The notes under the pieces are model-generated. The model ran no database searches. It saw only the letters and a list, made by a program, of their open reading frames with translations, and was not told the DNA's origin. Below, one piece after another: positions 21,833 to 32,848 of a stretch of 35,778 nucleotides of DNA (its first letter is position 1; each line of letters starts with the position of its first letter). The DNA comes from Diplocarpon mali (lineage: Eukaryota; Ascomycota; Leotiomycetes; Helotiales; Drepanopezizaceae), in the NCBI GenBank assembly GCA_024741835.1, contig JAENRP010000160.1:62801-98578 (forward strand), read 5' to 3'. Position numbers and translations under genes: made by a program.

Positions 21833-22215
21833 TTGAAGCTGGGCACCTTTCCCAAGAACGCGCTTGTTACGCGTGGTATGGCATCGAGATAGGCGTGGTG
21901 TTAGGGAAAGTATGGTGTGATAGGTGTATATTAGACGTCTGAGCGGTATGTAGCTGATATAAATAAATCTGCAGTGATAGAGAGTGAAAGAAGAGATGTC
22001 GGAGCAAGGCCTGAGGTAAATTAGAGCATGAATCTTAGGATATTGTGAAGTCGCGACTTTCAGACGCGTCTGCACTTCCACCCGGCCACCGTAGCTAGAC
22101 CTGGACCGCTGCCGCTTTTCTTGTGGATGTCAAAATACTTTGATTGTCTGGTTTCGGGTAAGCACGAGAATGACATTATCCTATCGATACCACTAACCCA
22201 CCACCACTTATCAAT
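21833..22215. promoter_or_regulatory. Divergent promoter between elg1 and the Utp8-like gene
   Basis: The 383 bp between the two start codons must drive both genes. It contains two perfect ACGCGT hexamers (21869-21874 and 22064-22069), the Mlu cell-cycle box bound by MBF in fungi and common upstream of replication genes. The second lies in the palindrome GACGCGTC. Assignment of these boxes to elg1 is inference. Confidence 0.6.
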
Positions 22216-25045
22216 ATGTCGTCGCGATTCTTGTTGCAGAAGCCCTATGTCGCTGCTACTTTACCGCAATCTATTGACCACACGAATACGAATTATGTGG
22301 TGGCTGAGGTATATGGGGGGGCGCCAGGTGCAAAGAAGAGAAAAAGATCCGAATTGGCCGTCGGGGTTGATGGGGAAGGTTTGAGTATATACGACGTGCG
22401 GATACCATTGTTTCGTAAGGGTTGCAGCTGATCATGTCCAGGTATCGGCCTCGAGGCTTATAACTTCCTATGCGCTTCCTCTACATTCGACTTTTACCTG
22501 TCCTCCAATATCACTCAGGACCCGAATATCGAAAAGTAACGTGGAACGCCGAACGTACGTCTCAACTGGGGGATCGCAATCCGAGCTTACTTTGTTCCAC
22601 GAGATGAACGGAGGCTTTGAGCCAACAAACTCTTCAACGACTACTCGAAAGGTAGAAAATTCTTTCAGCCCAGTGGTGTATCTGGGAAGAATCAGGGCCA
22701 GCAAGCCTCCACACGTCTCGGGGAAGACTTCAGATCTGCTTGCGGTCAAGGAAGATGGCGAAGTGCAATGTTACGATGGGGACAGCCTCGACAAGAAGTG
22801 GACTTCCCCTGCAGCTGCGCTTTCCCGAGGTGTTGTAACAGATATCAAAGATTCCAAGGTGGAATTCGCACATCTCACGAATGTGTATTCGGCAGTTCAA
22901 GGTATTCTCAAGGGCCGGCAGGATGTAGTTGCGTTATTCCCACAAGACGTCTTTGAAGCCGAAACCGATCCAGAAATTCTTGTCATTATTACCAAATCGG
23001 CCAGCGAGGCTGCGACAAGAACTTTGCACATCGTTAGATTGCCTAGGAGTTCATCAACGTTCGTTAAAGGCTTGAATTACTCATTGGATACTCTCTTGAC
23101 AGCCGACTTACCAGGTCAGACTTCTACGAACAAGGCATCATTCAGTATCCAGGTTTCTGCTGGCATTTTGCAGCAGTTATGCGATGATGTCTTGACTACG
23201 TTTGATTTGACAGACACCGTACCTAAAGAAAAAACCAAAGTCAAGTTACACGGCGCCGAGTCATTTTTGCGACTCTCGAATACGGCAGTCATGGTATCGT
23301 CGAACCATTCAATCACCGTTTACAATCCGAAGTACCAATCCAAGTTAGCAACGGTTCAACTTGCACTCTCTCCGACCGATTCTCTTAAGCGTAAACGCGG
23401 AGAAGATATGAGTTCCAGCCATTCCTGCAAACTTGTCGCATATTTCCCAAAGCTCTGTGTGGCGATAGCTGTTTTTAAAAATGATCTTATCGGCGTACAA
23501 GTCGAGGGTCAGCAGGATCGACATGGCCGGCCTCGTGCTGCTGGTTTGCTAATCGACTCGCTTGGTCGTTCGGCGAGGGAACAATCACGTTCGGGAGAAG
23601 ACGGGTCTCCCAGAACCAATAAGGCAAAACTTGGACTGGTGACCTTGGACTCTTTCCTACCTGGTACGTTCGGCTTTGGTCAACCATGGGATAAGAAGGT
23701 AATTGAACTTGAAGACCTGTTCCTAAATGGGATATGCGATGAATCGGAGTTTGACAGAAAGATGGAGCTTCATTTTGGAGCAGACTGGCATGAGCAGACG
23801 AATACTCCAAGGATCAATGAGACTAGCCAAGTGAATTACAGATCCAAGGAAGTTATCGATGTCACAACAGTCACTAAGCGCAGATTCTCGCCCTCCGATG
23901 TGGATCGACGATGGATACTATATGCTCTAGGCAAGATTTTTTCGTGGTCAATGTCTGTTGAAGGAGAATGTCGCTTGTCCATTGTATTCTATCCTCTGAA
24001 TACATTCATGTGGCTCACATCAAACGGATATTTAACATTGGCTAACATTGAAGCTGCCCTGAGAAGCGGTGGAAGCTTGGTTACACCGATTCCTGCAGGA
24101 CAGCTTGTAAGTGCTCTCGTGGAGATTGATCCCGACATGGACCTGCTGTACGCTGTTGTTGCAAATAACCATTTGGGTGCATCGGAACTACTTCATGCCA
24201 TCCGGAAATTAATGGGTAGTCTCGGACTACTTGGCGAAGATCCAGGCATCAAGTCGGGGCTTCTCAACAATAGCGATGATTTGGATATCGAGGATCAGGT
24301 TACTCAGCTACAGGAAGAAGCTGAGGCTGATTTGGAATTGGCAGAGTACCAACTTGGACCTGGCTCTGGTACTCGCGGAGCTGCTCTGAGTCTGGCTCTA
24401 TCAAGCCTCCATGGTTGCCCAAGTGACGACATCACGATCGCTCTCCGGGCAATTTTTACGAGCCAAGATATCGTTTGTTTGATCTATCTCCTCAGGTTTG
24501 AACTCGCACGCGGAGGATGGACCACCAAATATACGGATGTCGGTGAGGCGGACATTGTTGACGAAGGGGCTGGGATTCAGGATAACGCAATGATACTCAT
24601 TGCCAGTCTGCTCAACAATTGTATAGATGCAATAGGAACGGTCGGGTGGCTTTCAGGAGAAGTTAGATTGGTCGATTGCGACCACTTCGAAACCGAAGAG
24701 CTGATTGCGAGTCTGAAGCTAGAGGTTAGTGCCGCGTTGGAGGGTATCGAAGAAGCCTTGTACTTGAAAGGGGTGCTATCAGAACTACTCAGATACGCGG
24801 ATTCGTTTCAAAAGGCTCTGCCGCCGTCGAACTCACAAGACTCGAAGAAGGCGAGCAATTCTCCTATTCTTGCATACGCCGAAGGAAAAGTTAAGGCTTT
24901 ACCCATTGAATTAAAGGCCGAGAAGCAGACTTCGCTTCTCAAAGTTGGCTCTGGTGGTGCAGTCTACAGGCGTACAGCGCGAGATATTGGCTTCCTAAAA
25001 AGCCAGAAGGTTGGGAAGCATACCTGGGAGAGAATTGTTCTATAA
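22216..25045 (+). CDS. Utp8-like subunit of the small-subunit processome (UtpA/t-UTP; 2 exons, 927 aa)
   Basis: Nucleolar protein expected to act in early pre-18S rRNA processing and coupling of rDNA transcription to processing as part of UtpA. Exon 1 is 22216-22395 (60 codons) and exon 2 is 22442-25045; the 46-nt intron has a GTGCGG donor and TCCAG acceptor, phase 0. The N-terminus (LLQKPYVAATLP, then ELAVGVDGEGLSIYD, then RLITSYALP) has the pattern of the first blades of the Utp8 beta-propeller. Basic KKRKR (40-44) and LKRKRGED suit nucleolar location. The C-terminal half is helical and acidic, ending GFLKSQKVGKHTWERIVL. It is longer than yeast Utp8, as expected for filamentous fungi. The stop lies about 50 bp before a repeat-rich AT block. 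Product rests on pattern recognition, not a search. Confidence 0.8.
22396..22441 (+). other. Intron of the Utp8-like gene
   Basis: It is 46 nt, phase 0, with a slightly unusual donor GTGCGG, branch GCTGATC and acceptor TCCAG. It restores continuity from SIYD to VSASRLITSY. Confidence 0.8.
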
Positions 25046-25461
25046 GAAAGCTTCTTTTCAATTCGTTCATATTATATGAAAAATGAAATCATTTATATTC
25101 GAGCATTCTTGCCCCTTGTGTTGATTATAGAATCATAGCTATACTAGCTAAGTTGGATTAGAAATCATAGCTATACTAAAGAACTAAGGGGAAAACACAT
25201 AAGAGTAGGCCTTGTAGTAGACCTAAAAACAAGAGAGCGAAGCACTACAATTGGGCTAGCTTCGACGAAGTATTAGGAATAATTCCTAAGTTAGAGGTAT
25301 ACTACTATTATATAGTATTGCGCGCTGTCTTTGAGTTGAAATAGGTATCCTATTTATCCTTCCTTAGCCTTATGCTAATCATATGACCTTATATCATAAT
25401 ATCCCTACGTTTCTAGTCTCTATATATATCCTAATATTAGAACGCAGATTCTGTCAAGAAA
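25046..25461. repeat. AT-rich decayed sequence with an LTR-like stretch
   Basis: This is the first part of the AT-rich block, directly after the Utp8-like stop codon. At 25118 the sequence TGTTGATTATAGAATCATAG begins, and a near-copy AGAAATCATAGCTATACTA follows about 40 bp on. This resembles LTR starts of fungal copia elements, but no matching 3' end or target duplication could be fixed. No gene is seen. Confidence 0.4.
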
Positions 25462-25764
25462 GGGATACAGCCATTACTCCGATAAGTTATTATATAACCC
25501 TATTGCTTAGTTAGTAGGATATTGATACGTATATAGCTTTAGGGAAAACGGGGTAACCTTCCTTCTTTAACTTTTACTAATATATCTACTATCGACCTTT
25601 GAAAGCTTCTTATACCTATTGCGACTATATAGGTTCTATACCAGTATCGATATTCACGTAAATGATATTAAGTACTTATTATTAAAAAGAATCTATTATA
25701 ATATCTGTCTTTCTATATGTAACTAAGATAGTACCTTTATATATTTAAATACCCTTTCTATTGA
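25462..25764 (+). repeat. Repeat head copy R1
   Basis: It begins GGGATACAGCCATTACTCCG and is about 300 bp long. It shares its first about 170 bp with copies starting at 25765, 26340 and 34075, including GATATTGATACGTATATAGC and GGGGTAACCTTCCTTC. Its second half (TATATAGGTTCTATACC and the following AAAAAGAATCTATTATAATA) is shared only with the copy at 25765. Differences are mostly C/T and G/A. Confidence 0.8.
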
Positions 25765-26339
25765 GATAGGTGATATAGCTATCACTCTGATGTATTATTA
25801 TATGACCCTACTGCTCTGTCAATAGGATATTAATACGTATATAGCTATAGGAAAGAAAGGGGTAACCTTCCTTCCCTAACTCTTATTAATATATCGACTA
25901 TCAACCTTTAAAAGCCTCCTTTACTTACTATATAGGTTCTATACTGGTAATCGATATTCATATGAATATAGTTAAGTACTTATTATCAAAAAGAATCTAT
26001 TATAATATCTGTCTATTTCTATATAATCGAAATAGTACCTTTATACCTATAAATGTCCTCCCTCCTATAGTCCCTCCTAGCCGTATATAGATATCCTTCC
26101 AAAGTCCTCTGGCTGAACAGCCGTTTGAAATATATATGAAACCCCTTATATCGCATATGGTATAGCTATATAAGATGACCCTAGGAATAAGGGCAGCTTG
26201 CCTTTTGCATAGGAATCTGCGTACTAATACCGGCAGCACTTTCTTTTAAAAAGACCTTTTCAACTCACATAAGGAAGTACGCAAAATAGGTATATAAAGG
26301 AGGCAGATTAGTAGCAAATAATCAAATGGTAATTGTTAA
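25765..26339 (+). repeat. Repeat head copy R2 plus unique AT-rich sequence
   Basis: The copy starts GATAGGTGATATAGCTATCA, matches R1 over about 290 bp to near 26060, then runs into AT-rich sequence not seen elsewhere in the window. It lies directly next to R1, as a tandem pair. No coding potential is seen. Confidence 0.75.
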
Positions 26340-26493
26340 GATAGGTGATACAGCTATCACTCCGATATATTATCATATGACCCTACTGCTTAGTCAATAG
26401 GATATTAATACGTATATAGCTATAAGGAAGAAAGGGGTAACCTTCCTTCCCTAACTCTTATTAATATATCAACCATCGACCTTTAGAAGCTTC
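26340..26493 (+). repeat. Repeat copy R3, left part, cut by the chromovirus
   Basis: It starts GATAGGTGATACAGCTATCA and reaches TTTAGAAGCTTC, where the chromovirus begins. The sequence resumes on the far side of the element at 32849 (GCTTCTATTACC). The uninterrupted copy R4 reads TTTAGAAGTTTCTATTACC at this point, which confirms the insertion site. Confidence 0.9.
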
Positions 26494-26785
26494 TGTGACG
26501 ACTGGGAGTGTAACCTCTGCTCGGCACCGATACGCATACGAGTCATATAGCAATGCTAATAGAACGTCTTAGTAATGACTTAGAATCAATAACTACTAAG
26601 CCTTGAAGGAGTGGAAGGGCATAGAATATATATATAGAGAAAAGAGGGTCATCCGCTTAGGGGGAGCCGAACTGGATGCCAACTGGGGGTAACCCGGTTT
26701 GTGACCTACACTGAGATTGCGCTAAGCTGTAGCCGAACTGGGTATGAACTAGGGTACAACCTATATATAGTGATAATCCGTCATA
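26494..26785 (-). repeat. Chromovirus LTR (3' LTR in element sense)
   Basis: On plus it starts TGTGACGACTGGG and ends CCGTCATA, a decayed form of CCGTCACA. It pairs base for base in layout with 32557-32848 and differs mainly by transitions. Confidence 0.93.
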
Positions 26786-26800
26786 TTACCTCCCCTCTTG
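26786..26800 (-). promoter_or_regulatory. Polypurine tract of the chromovirus
   Basis: On minus it reads CAAGAGGGGAGGTAA, directly upstream of the 3' LTR. It is the expected primer site for plus-strand DNA synthesis in LTR retroelements. Confidence 0.75.
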
Positions 26801-26929
26801 AAAAAAGCTCGTCCTCGAGCGTCTAACTATGGGTTTATCGTTACCTATCTTATTATAATTATCTATACTATTGGTATAGGCCTGTATCTAATTAGGAAGC
26901 CTTGCGGGTGGGCTTAGGAGGTCTGGATT

Positions 26930-29900
26930 TTCCTAATGAAATTCGCAAAGCTTTAAAGGCGCATATATAAAATTAGAGGCTAGGTACTATTCTAAATCAA
27001 TATTGCGGCCAACCTATGAGGCGCGGTACGTAAGCGTACCGGCTTGCTTCTGTACGGTAAGCAGGGTCTCTACTTTGTATTCTTATTCTCTTATAATATT
27101 AATGGCAGGAGGGGGTTTATTCACTTGACTATCTAGAGGGGTACTGGGGTCCCTTCGGAGGCGACTCGGGTGGAAGACGTTATATACCTTTATAGAGTTA
27201 GGTAGCTTTAGTCGGTATAAATCGAACACTTTCTCTACTATCTTAAACGGGCTAGCTCTAGGGAAGCTGAGCTTTTTAGAAGGCCTGTCTATAGGGTAGG
27301 GACGCATATCTAGGTATACTTAATTGCCGACTTCGAAAGTAGCTAGGCGGCGAGAGGTATTGGTGGCGTTTCGCATACGTTCCTAGGCCTTAAGGATATG
27401 AGATTTAGTAAGGGTCTAAGCTCTATAATGTCTTACGGAGTACTTAAGGGCGTCTTATCGATTAAGTTTCTAGGAAGGGGACTCCGAATTAGGTACGTTA
27501 AGCTTCTAGTCTCAATTAGTACGCGGAGCGTACCTATGCACTACTTCAAATGGCGATAAGCCACCGAGGGAGTTATAGGGGAGAGTTAGCTGGGCGAAAT
27601 CCATCATAGGCAAGAATTCGCTCTAATTGTCTTAATAGTAGCTAACAAAGGGGCAGAGGCGTTGCGTGAGGTACTGATTATAGTTTTCGGTTTGGCCGTC
27701 GGTTTAAGGGTGGTGGGCCGAACTAAGGGTCAGTTTCGTACCTAAAATGGAGGTAAAAGCTTTCCAGAAGCTCGAGATGAATTAAGGGCCTTGGTCTGAG
27801 GTGATTGTCAAGGGGGGACTAAAGTAGCGATATATATAGTATATATAGAGTTGGGCTAACTGATGTGAATCGGTGGTCTTTTGGCAGGGTATTGAGATTG
27901 CCTGCTTACTAAACCGATCGATAATTATAAGAACGTTGTTATAGCTATGCTTGTCTTTGTTAAAACTTATATAATCTATAGTTATATGCTCCTAAGGTCG
28001 GCTCAGTACTAGGAGGGGTTGAAGTAGATTAGGTTTCTTATTATAGGGGACTTTGCTTTGTCTGCAGGTGTGGCAGTTCTTATAGTACTAGGAGACGTAT
28101 TGGCGTAGATTCGGCCAGTGGTACTGTAAGGAGAGAAGCTAGTAGGTTTTGTGCGCGCTTAGATGCGCGGTAGCAATTTGATCATAGACCTCCTGTATAA
28201 GTAATGTATAGAGGTGATCCATATCTAGTACCACTAGTTTACCTTAGTAAAGAAGCAAATCTCCTTCTATTGTCCAAGGGTTAGCCTTAGTCGGGGCTGT
28301 ATCGGACCCATTCCGGAGGGCTGCCTAGCGATGGACCTGGTAAGGCCTGTGTTGTCGATTAGCGGCCAGTACTTAGTCAATAATACGGAAAGCAAGGGAG
28401 AAGGCCGAAACCTCTTTAATAGAGACTAGGTTCTCTACTGTAGTCTGTTTACAAAGCTGTTTGGAGAGGATTCGGGGGTCAATCTGATCCTGGCGCAATA
28501 ACGTTGTAAGGCGGTTATTACATTTTATCATATTCTGATCCTCTAACTCGTCGACGCAGCGAGTTAGGGCGTTGGCGAGAGGGTTTTCGGAGCCGGGTCG
28601 GTAGGTAATTGTGAAGTCGTATTCGGAGAGAAGCTCGGCCTAGCGGGCCTGTCGAGAACTAAGGTTTTTTATAGTTATGAAGTACTCGAGTGCTTTATGG
28701 TCCGTATATACTACGATTCGGTGGGGTGCTCCCGCGAGCTCGGCTCTGAAATGGCCAAATGATCGAATAATGGCTAGCATCTCCTTATTGTATACGGCGT
28801 AGTTCAGCTCGGCCGGTGCCATGGTCTTGCTATAGTAGGCAACCGGGAGCCATTCGGACCTGTGTTGCTGCGATAATACGGAAGCGACTATACTGTCGGA
28901 GGCATCGGTTTCCAGCATATAGGGGAGGTCTTGCCTATAGTACTAGAGGATTGGGGTATGCGTAAGAGCTTCTTGCAGCTGTAGGAAGCTCTGCTCGCAT
29001 TCGGGGGTGAATCGGAAGGGAACGTTATTCTTGGTAAGGTGCACTAAGGGGGCGGCAATGAGACTATAGTCTCGAATAAAACGATGATAAAAGTTGTAAA
29101 AACTAAGGAATGACTGAATACCCTTTATAGTAGAGGGGTAGGTCTAATTCTTTACTATTGCTACCTTATCGGGGTCAACCCGAACGCCTTCGGTGGTGAT
29201 TATAAAGCCAAGGTACTTAGTCTCTATAATATTAAACTTATACTTCTTTAGGTCGGCCTATAGTCCTGCATCTGATAATCGCTGAAGAACCTGTTTTATA
29301 TGCGATTCGTAGTCAAGTCGGTTGGTGGAGTAAATGAGGATGTCGTTTAAGTAGGCTGTATAAAAATCATTAAGGTAATCGAAAAGGATATCGTTCATAT
29401 ACCTTTGATAGGTAGCGGGGCCGTTAATAAGGCCAAAAGGGAGCACCTTGCACTTGTATGCGCCGTACCGAGTTTTAAAAGTGGTGAGCTCTTCAGATTC
29501 GGGGTCTATTCGGATTCGATGGAAAGCCTGCCGTATGTCGAGCTTTATGAAAATCTAGGCGCCGGCTAATTGAGCTAAGGTCTTGTCAATTAGGGGTAAG
29601 GGGTATCGATCTTTACAAGTGAGGTTATTAAGCATACAGTAGTCAATATAGAATCGTAGGGAACCATCGGCCTTTTTTACAAATAGTACCGGCGTAGCAT
29701 AAGGGGCGGAGGAGGCCTTGATAAATCCTTTATTAAGGTTGTTAATAAGGTACGCCTTTACTGTTTCCAGTTCAGGTATAGATATCTTATATAAGGGGGA
29801 GTATCAGAGGGCCTTCTAAGCACCTTCGGCTGTAAGCTCGATTTTGTGATCATAGGGTCGATGGGGCGGCAACGCATCAGAAGCGGCTTTCGAGAATATA

Positions 29901-30960
29901 TAGCGGTACTCTTCGTAAGCGGCTGGAATCGGTTTTTCAGTTGGTTCAAGGGAGGCAGTTAGAACAGCCACTGAAACTTCTCTGTTACAGTATCGGTTTA
30001 GGAGGGAATCGGTTTCGCGTTGTTAGGCCTAACATTCTTAGTTGTCTCGAATCAATCGATCAATTTTATAAAACGAGGTGCTAAAGAGCTTTGCGCCTTG
30101 CTGATTCCTAGCTATTATACGAAAAGCATAGGCTGAAATTGCGCATATATTTAAAGAAGAAAGGGGAATTTTGCACTTTGCTATCTGATTGCGGGTGCGT
30201 TTCGGGGTCGAAATAGGAAAGGGAGCCGAGTTAGGCTCAGTCGCGTTGAGCTCTCGCTTTATGATCAATATATTGCGGGAGTGGTCCTTAGAAAAGGTGA
30301 TACCCTCGACTTAGGGTGGAGTCGGGGTGGAATCGGTAAAAGAGTATTTGATCGGAATAGGAGGTGATTTAAGAGGGAGTTGGGAGAGGGTTTCCTGGCG
30401 TCGAGCTTTATACTCGGAAAGGGACCGTTCTAGTATTGTATCGCATTGAGTTGCATTTCGCTAGTAGTATCGATCCAAGTTTTGCCGTTTAGTATTAGTG
30501 ATTTCGATATTCCTTGCGAAAGAGACGGTAAGGGGATAGGAATCGGGCTAGGTCAGCTTGCGAGAAGTATAATTAATAGAAACTTTATGCTCCTTAAGCC
30601 ATGCTCTTCCTAAAATCACTCTGTGGTTGCTGAGGTTGGTAATAAGAAAGGGAGTAAAAGATTGAATTCGCTGGTCGATATATAGATTAAGCAGTATATA
30701 ATGAGTGATGGTACTACCTTGAGAACTGTTATATCCTTTAACTGGGAAGGGTATAGGGAGTATGCGAATTAATAGTTTAAGGAAAGAAGATAAAGATTTG
30801 AGTAATGCTGAATTAATCAAAGCATACCTATTAGTGCTTGTATTGATCAATGCCGATACCTTATAAGAAATACCATTTTTTAAGAGTAGGATCCGTTTCG
30901 TTATCGAATCGCCACTAAGGAGGTTTCTCAAATCGAGGTATCGTATATTACGAAGTACGC
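26930..30960 (-). pseudogene. Decayed pol of the chromovirus
   Basis: From upstream to downstream on minus: protease (30931-30548), where the DTG active site reads NTS in ALINTSTNRYALI, with HRVILGRAWL retained; reverse transcriptase (about 29800-29200) with KLDIRQAFHRIRI, LPFGLINGPATYQ, and the catalytic YLDD box changed to YLND; RNase H (28918-28640) with ETDASDSIVASVLSQ; integrase with a zinc-binding part ending CHTCRQSKVP (about 28060-28095), core residues retained in TIDYISF, TSDQGP and TDGQTEN (about 28000-27660), and a C-terminal PFKIVEKVFDLYRLKLP and NVFHPSRL part (27307-27083); and a chromodomain (about 27085-26938). Many in-frame TAG and TAA codons separate these parts. Confidence 0.93.
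26938..27087 (-). pseudogene. Chromodomain remnant at the end of pol
   Basis: The minus-strand reading gives EYKVETLLTVQKQAGTLTYR, then a stop where the conserved Trp of the WVG motif is expected, then LE-stop-YLASNFIYAPLKL, where a second Trp (EWYPASNF-like) is lost. Chromodomains on integrases steer insertion to methylated-histone chromatin in this clade, so the domain classifies the element as a chromovirus. It is inactive here. Confidence 0.85.
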
Positions 30961-32500
30961 CTAAGAAGGAGGCTTTACTTAAGCGGGGGCGTTTCCCTTA
31001 GGAGTCAGAGGGGGAAGGGGAGCGCTACTATTGTCTTATTCGGCCTTAGGGTCTTCCTCTTTATCGCTACTCTGTCCTTGGCCATTATACTCTAGCTCGT
31101 TGACGCGAGAGCTATAATACCTAGGAGTAACGGAAGGGGATTTCGGCCGTTTGTTAAACTGATTTTTTCGATCAGCTATAGGAGGGGGAGCGCTAAGGGT
31201 ATCGGTCCGGCGCGGAGGAAAAGAGGGAGTTCCGGACTTGGCGAAGCCGGGGACAGGGGTGCTATGCTAAGGTCGGTTCGGATACGATTCGGAAAAGTTT
31301 CTTAGCGAGGAATTTGATTTGTTATTGTCTCCTTGTTAGGCAAGCTTGCTGAGATTAGGCTTGGCCTTAGTGCCCGATTTGTCTTTGTGTTGTATCTGAC
31401 TGTATAGCGTCCTCTCGGCGCGCTATCCGGCGTCTTCTTATTGGATGGCGGTAACCCACTTGTCTAATGTCCTAATCTTGTGCTACTTCTGTATAAGGGG
31501 GGTTTAGAGGCGTTTTAGGATTTTCTCCTTAAGGGTGCTATAAAGTCGACTGTTATTATCGATCTCTGCTATAGCGGCTAGTTAGGAGAACTTAAGGTAG
31601 AACTCCTAAAAAGACTCATTAGCCTTTATATAAAGGGTAGTAAACTCGATCTCAGCTTCTTCGCGTTCCGCCGGGTTAGCTAAGAACTTAGCAAGTTGAC
31701 TTACTAGGGTTTCGGCGGTGATTTAGGCGTCCCTATTGAGTACCTGAGGGGTCAGCTAGTCTCTAGCTATACTCTTAGTTTGATTTAAAACGTAGTTGAG
31801 CTGGGCCCGTTCCCTACGGAAGTAGGGGTGGTAAAGCTCTAAATTATCAAGTACGCGGGCCTCCTAGTGTTTAGCGCAGTAATTACGGCCATCGGACAGT
31901 TTCTAGGTGAGGTTCGGTACGTTATGGATTCGGGGGAGGTTTGGCTGCTAAGCCAGAGGCGAACCGGTAGTGTATCGGTCGGGGGAAGCAAAAGAAGGAT
32001 CGTCTTAATTGTCGCGTTGCTTATTGCGCGCGGCAGAGGAAACAGGAGGTAAGTCGAAGTCTACTGAGCGCTAGGGGCGCGTAGGTGAACTGGAAGGGAG
32101 TCGTTTTAGTGCTAGAGTTTTCTCAATTGATCTTAGGATGCTTCCGAAGGCGTTTTAGAGGTCATCTAGATCTCTTTCTCGTTCGATCAATTATTGATAT
32201 ATAGAACTTAGCTCACGGCTATGCCTATTACGCTTATCCCCTACAGACGTTAGGCGTGCCCGTAGGGAGTCTAGTTCGGCTCGTGATATAGTGACTTTAG
32301 GGCCGTTGTCGTCGGCCGGTAGGGAGTTAGTAGGAAAGGTACTAGGGGTGATACTGGCACCTCTTTAAAGGGGGGGAGAGCGAGGGGTCTTTGAAGACCG
32401 AGTGATAGGGGGAACTATTCTTTAAGCTTATAGTAGGAGCTTAGTATAGGTCTTTTGGTATATTATTGTACTCGTTAGGGTTTCGGTCGACTACTGGGAA
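30960..32500 (-). pseudogene. Decayed gag of the chromovirus
   Basis: The minus-strand reading near 31862-31504 gives ARVLDNLELYHPYFRRERAQ, LNYVLNQTKSIARD and AEIEFTTLYIKANESF, the pattern of a Ty3/Gypsy capsid domain. It is broken by TAG and TAA at former Trp and Gln codons. A clear CCHC zinc knuckle was not found in the decayed downstream part. The exact start is unclear. Confidence 0.85.
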
Positions 32501-32556
32501 TGATATAAATAGGTATTATAACGCCGTCTCTAGCGAAGCGAAAGAGTTATTAATAA

Positions 32557-32848
32557 TGTGACAACTGGGAGTATAACCTTTGCTTAGCACCGATACGCGT
32601 ATGAGTCATATAGCAATGCTAATAGAACGTCTTAGTAATGACTTAGAATTAATAACTACTAAGCCCTGAAGGAGTAGAAGGGTATAGAATATATATATGG
32701 AGAAAAGAGGGTCACCCGCTTAGGGGGAGCCGAACCGGATGCCAACCGGGGGTAACCCGGTTCGTGACCTATACTGAGATTGCGCCAAGCCGTAGCCGAA
32801 CCGGGTACGAACTGGGGTACAACCTACACATAGTGACAATCCGTCACA
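32557..32848 (-). repeat. Chromovirus LTR (5' LTR in element sense)
   Basis: On plus it starts TGTGACAACTGGG and ends CCGTCACA, giving TGTGAC...GTCACA ends. It contains ATATATAT near 32690 as a possible promoter element. It keeps more G and C than the other LTR. No convincing tRNA primer-binding site was found next to its inner end. Confidence 0.93.

Larger units (their letters stand above)
26494..32848 (-). mobile_element. Ty3/Gypsy chromovirus retrotransposon, complete but RIP-inactivated (6355 bp)
   Basis: Two direct 292-bp LTRs (26494-26785 and 32557-32848) bound the element, and GCTTC is duplicated at 26489-26493 and 32849-32853. The coding direction is minus, so the right LTR is the 5' LTR. 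On minus the order is gag, protease, reverse transcriptase, RNase H, integrase and chromodomain, the Ty3/Gypsy order. A polypurine tract CAAGAGGGGAGGTAA (26786-26800) abuts the 3' LTR. Nearly every reading segment is cut by TAG or TAA at sites where Trp or Gln codons are expected, as RIP of CpA/TpG would cause. It cannot code for working proteins. Confidence 0.95.

Noticed and set aside
32541..32556. Possible primer-binding site inside the 5' LTR of the chromovirus
   Set aside because: The sequence next to the LTR shows no convincing match to a tRNA 3' end; self-priming or decay could explain this, but nothing can be asserted.
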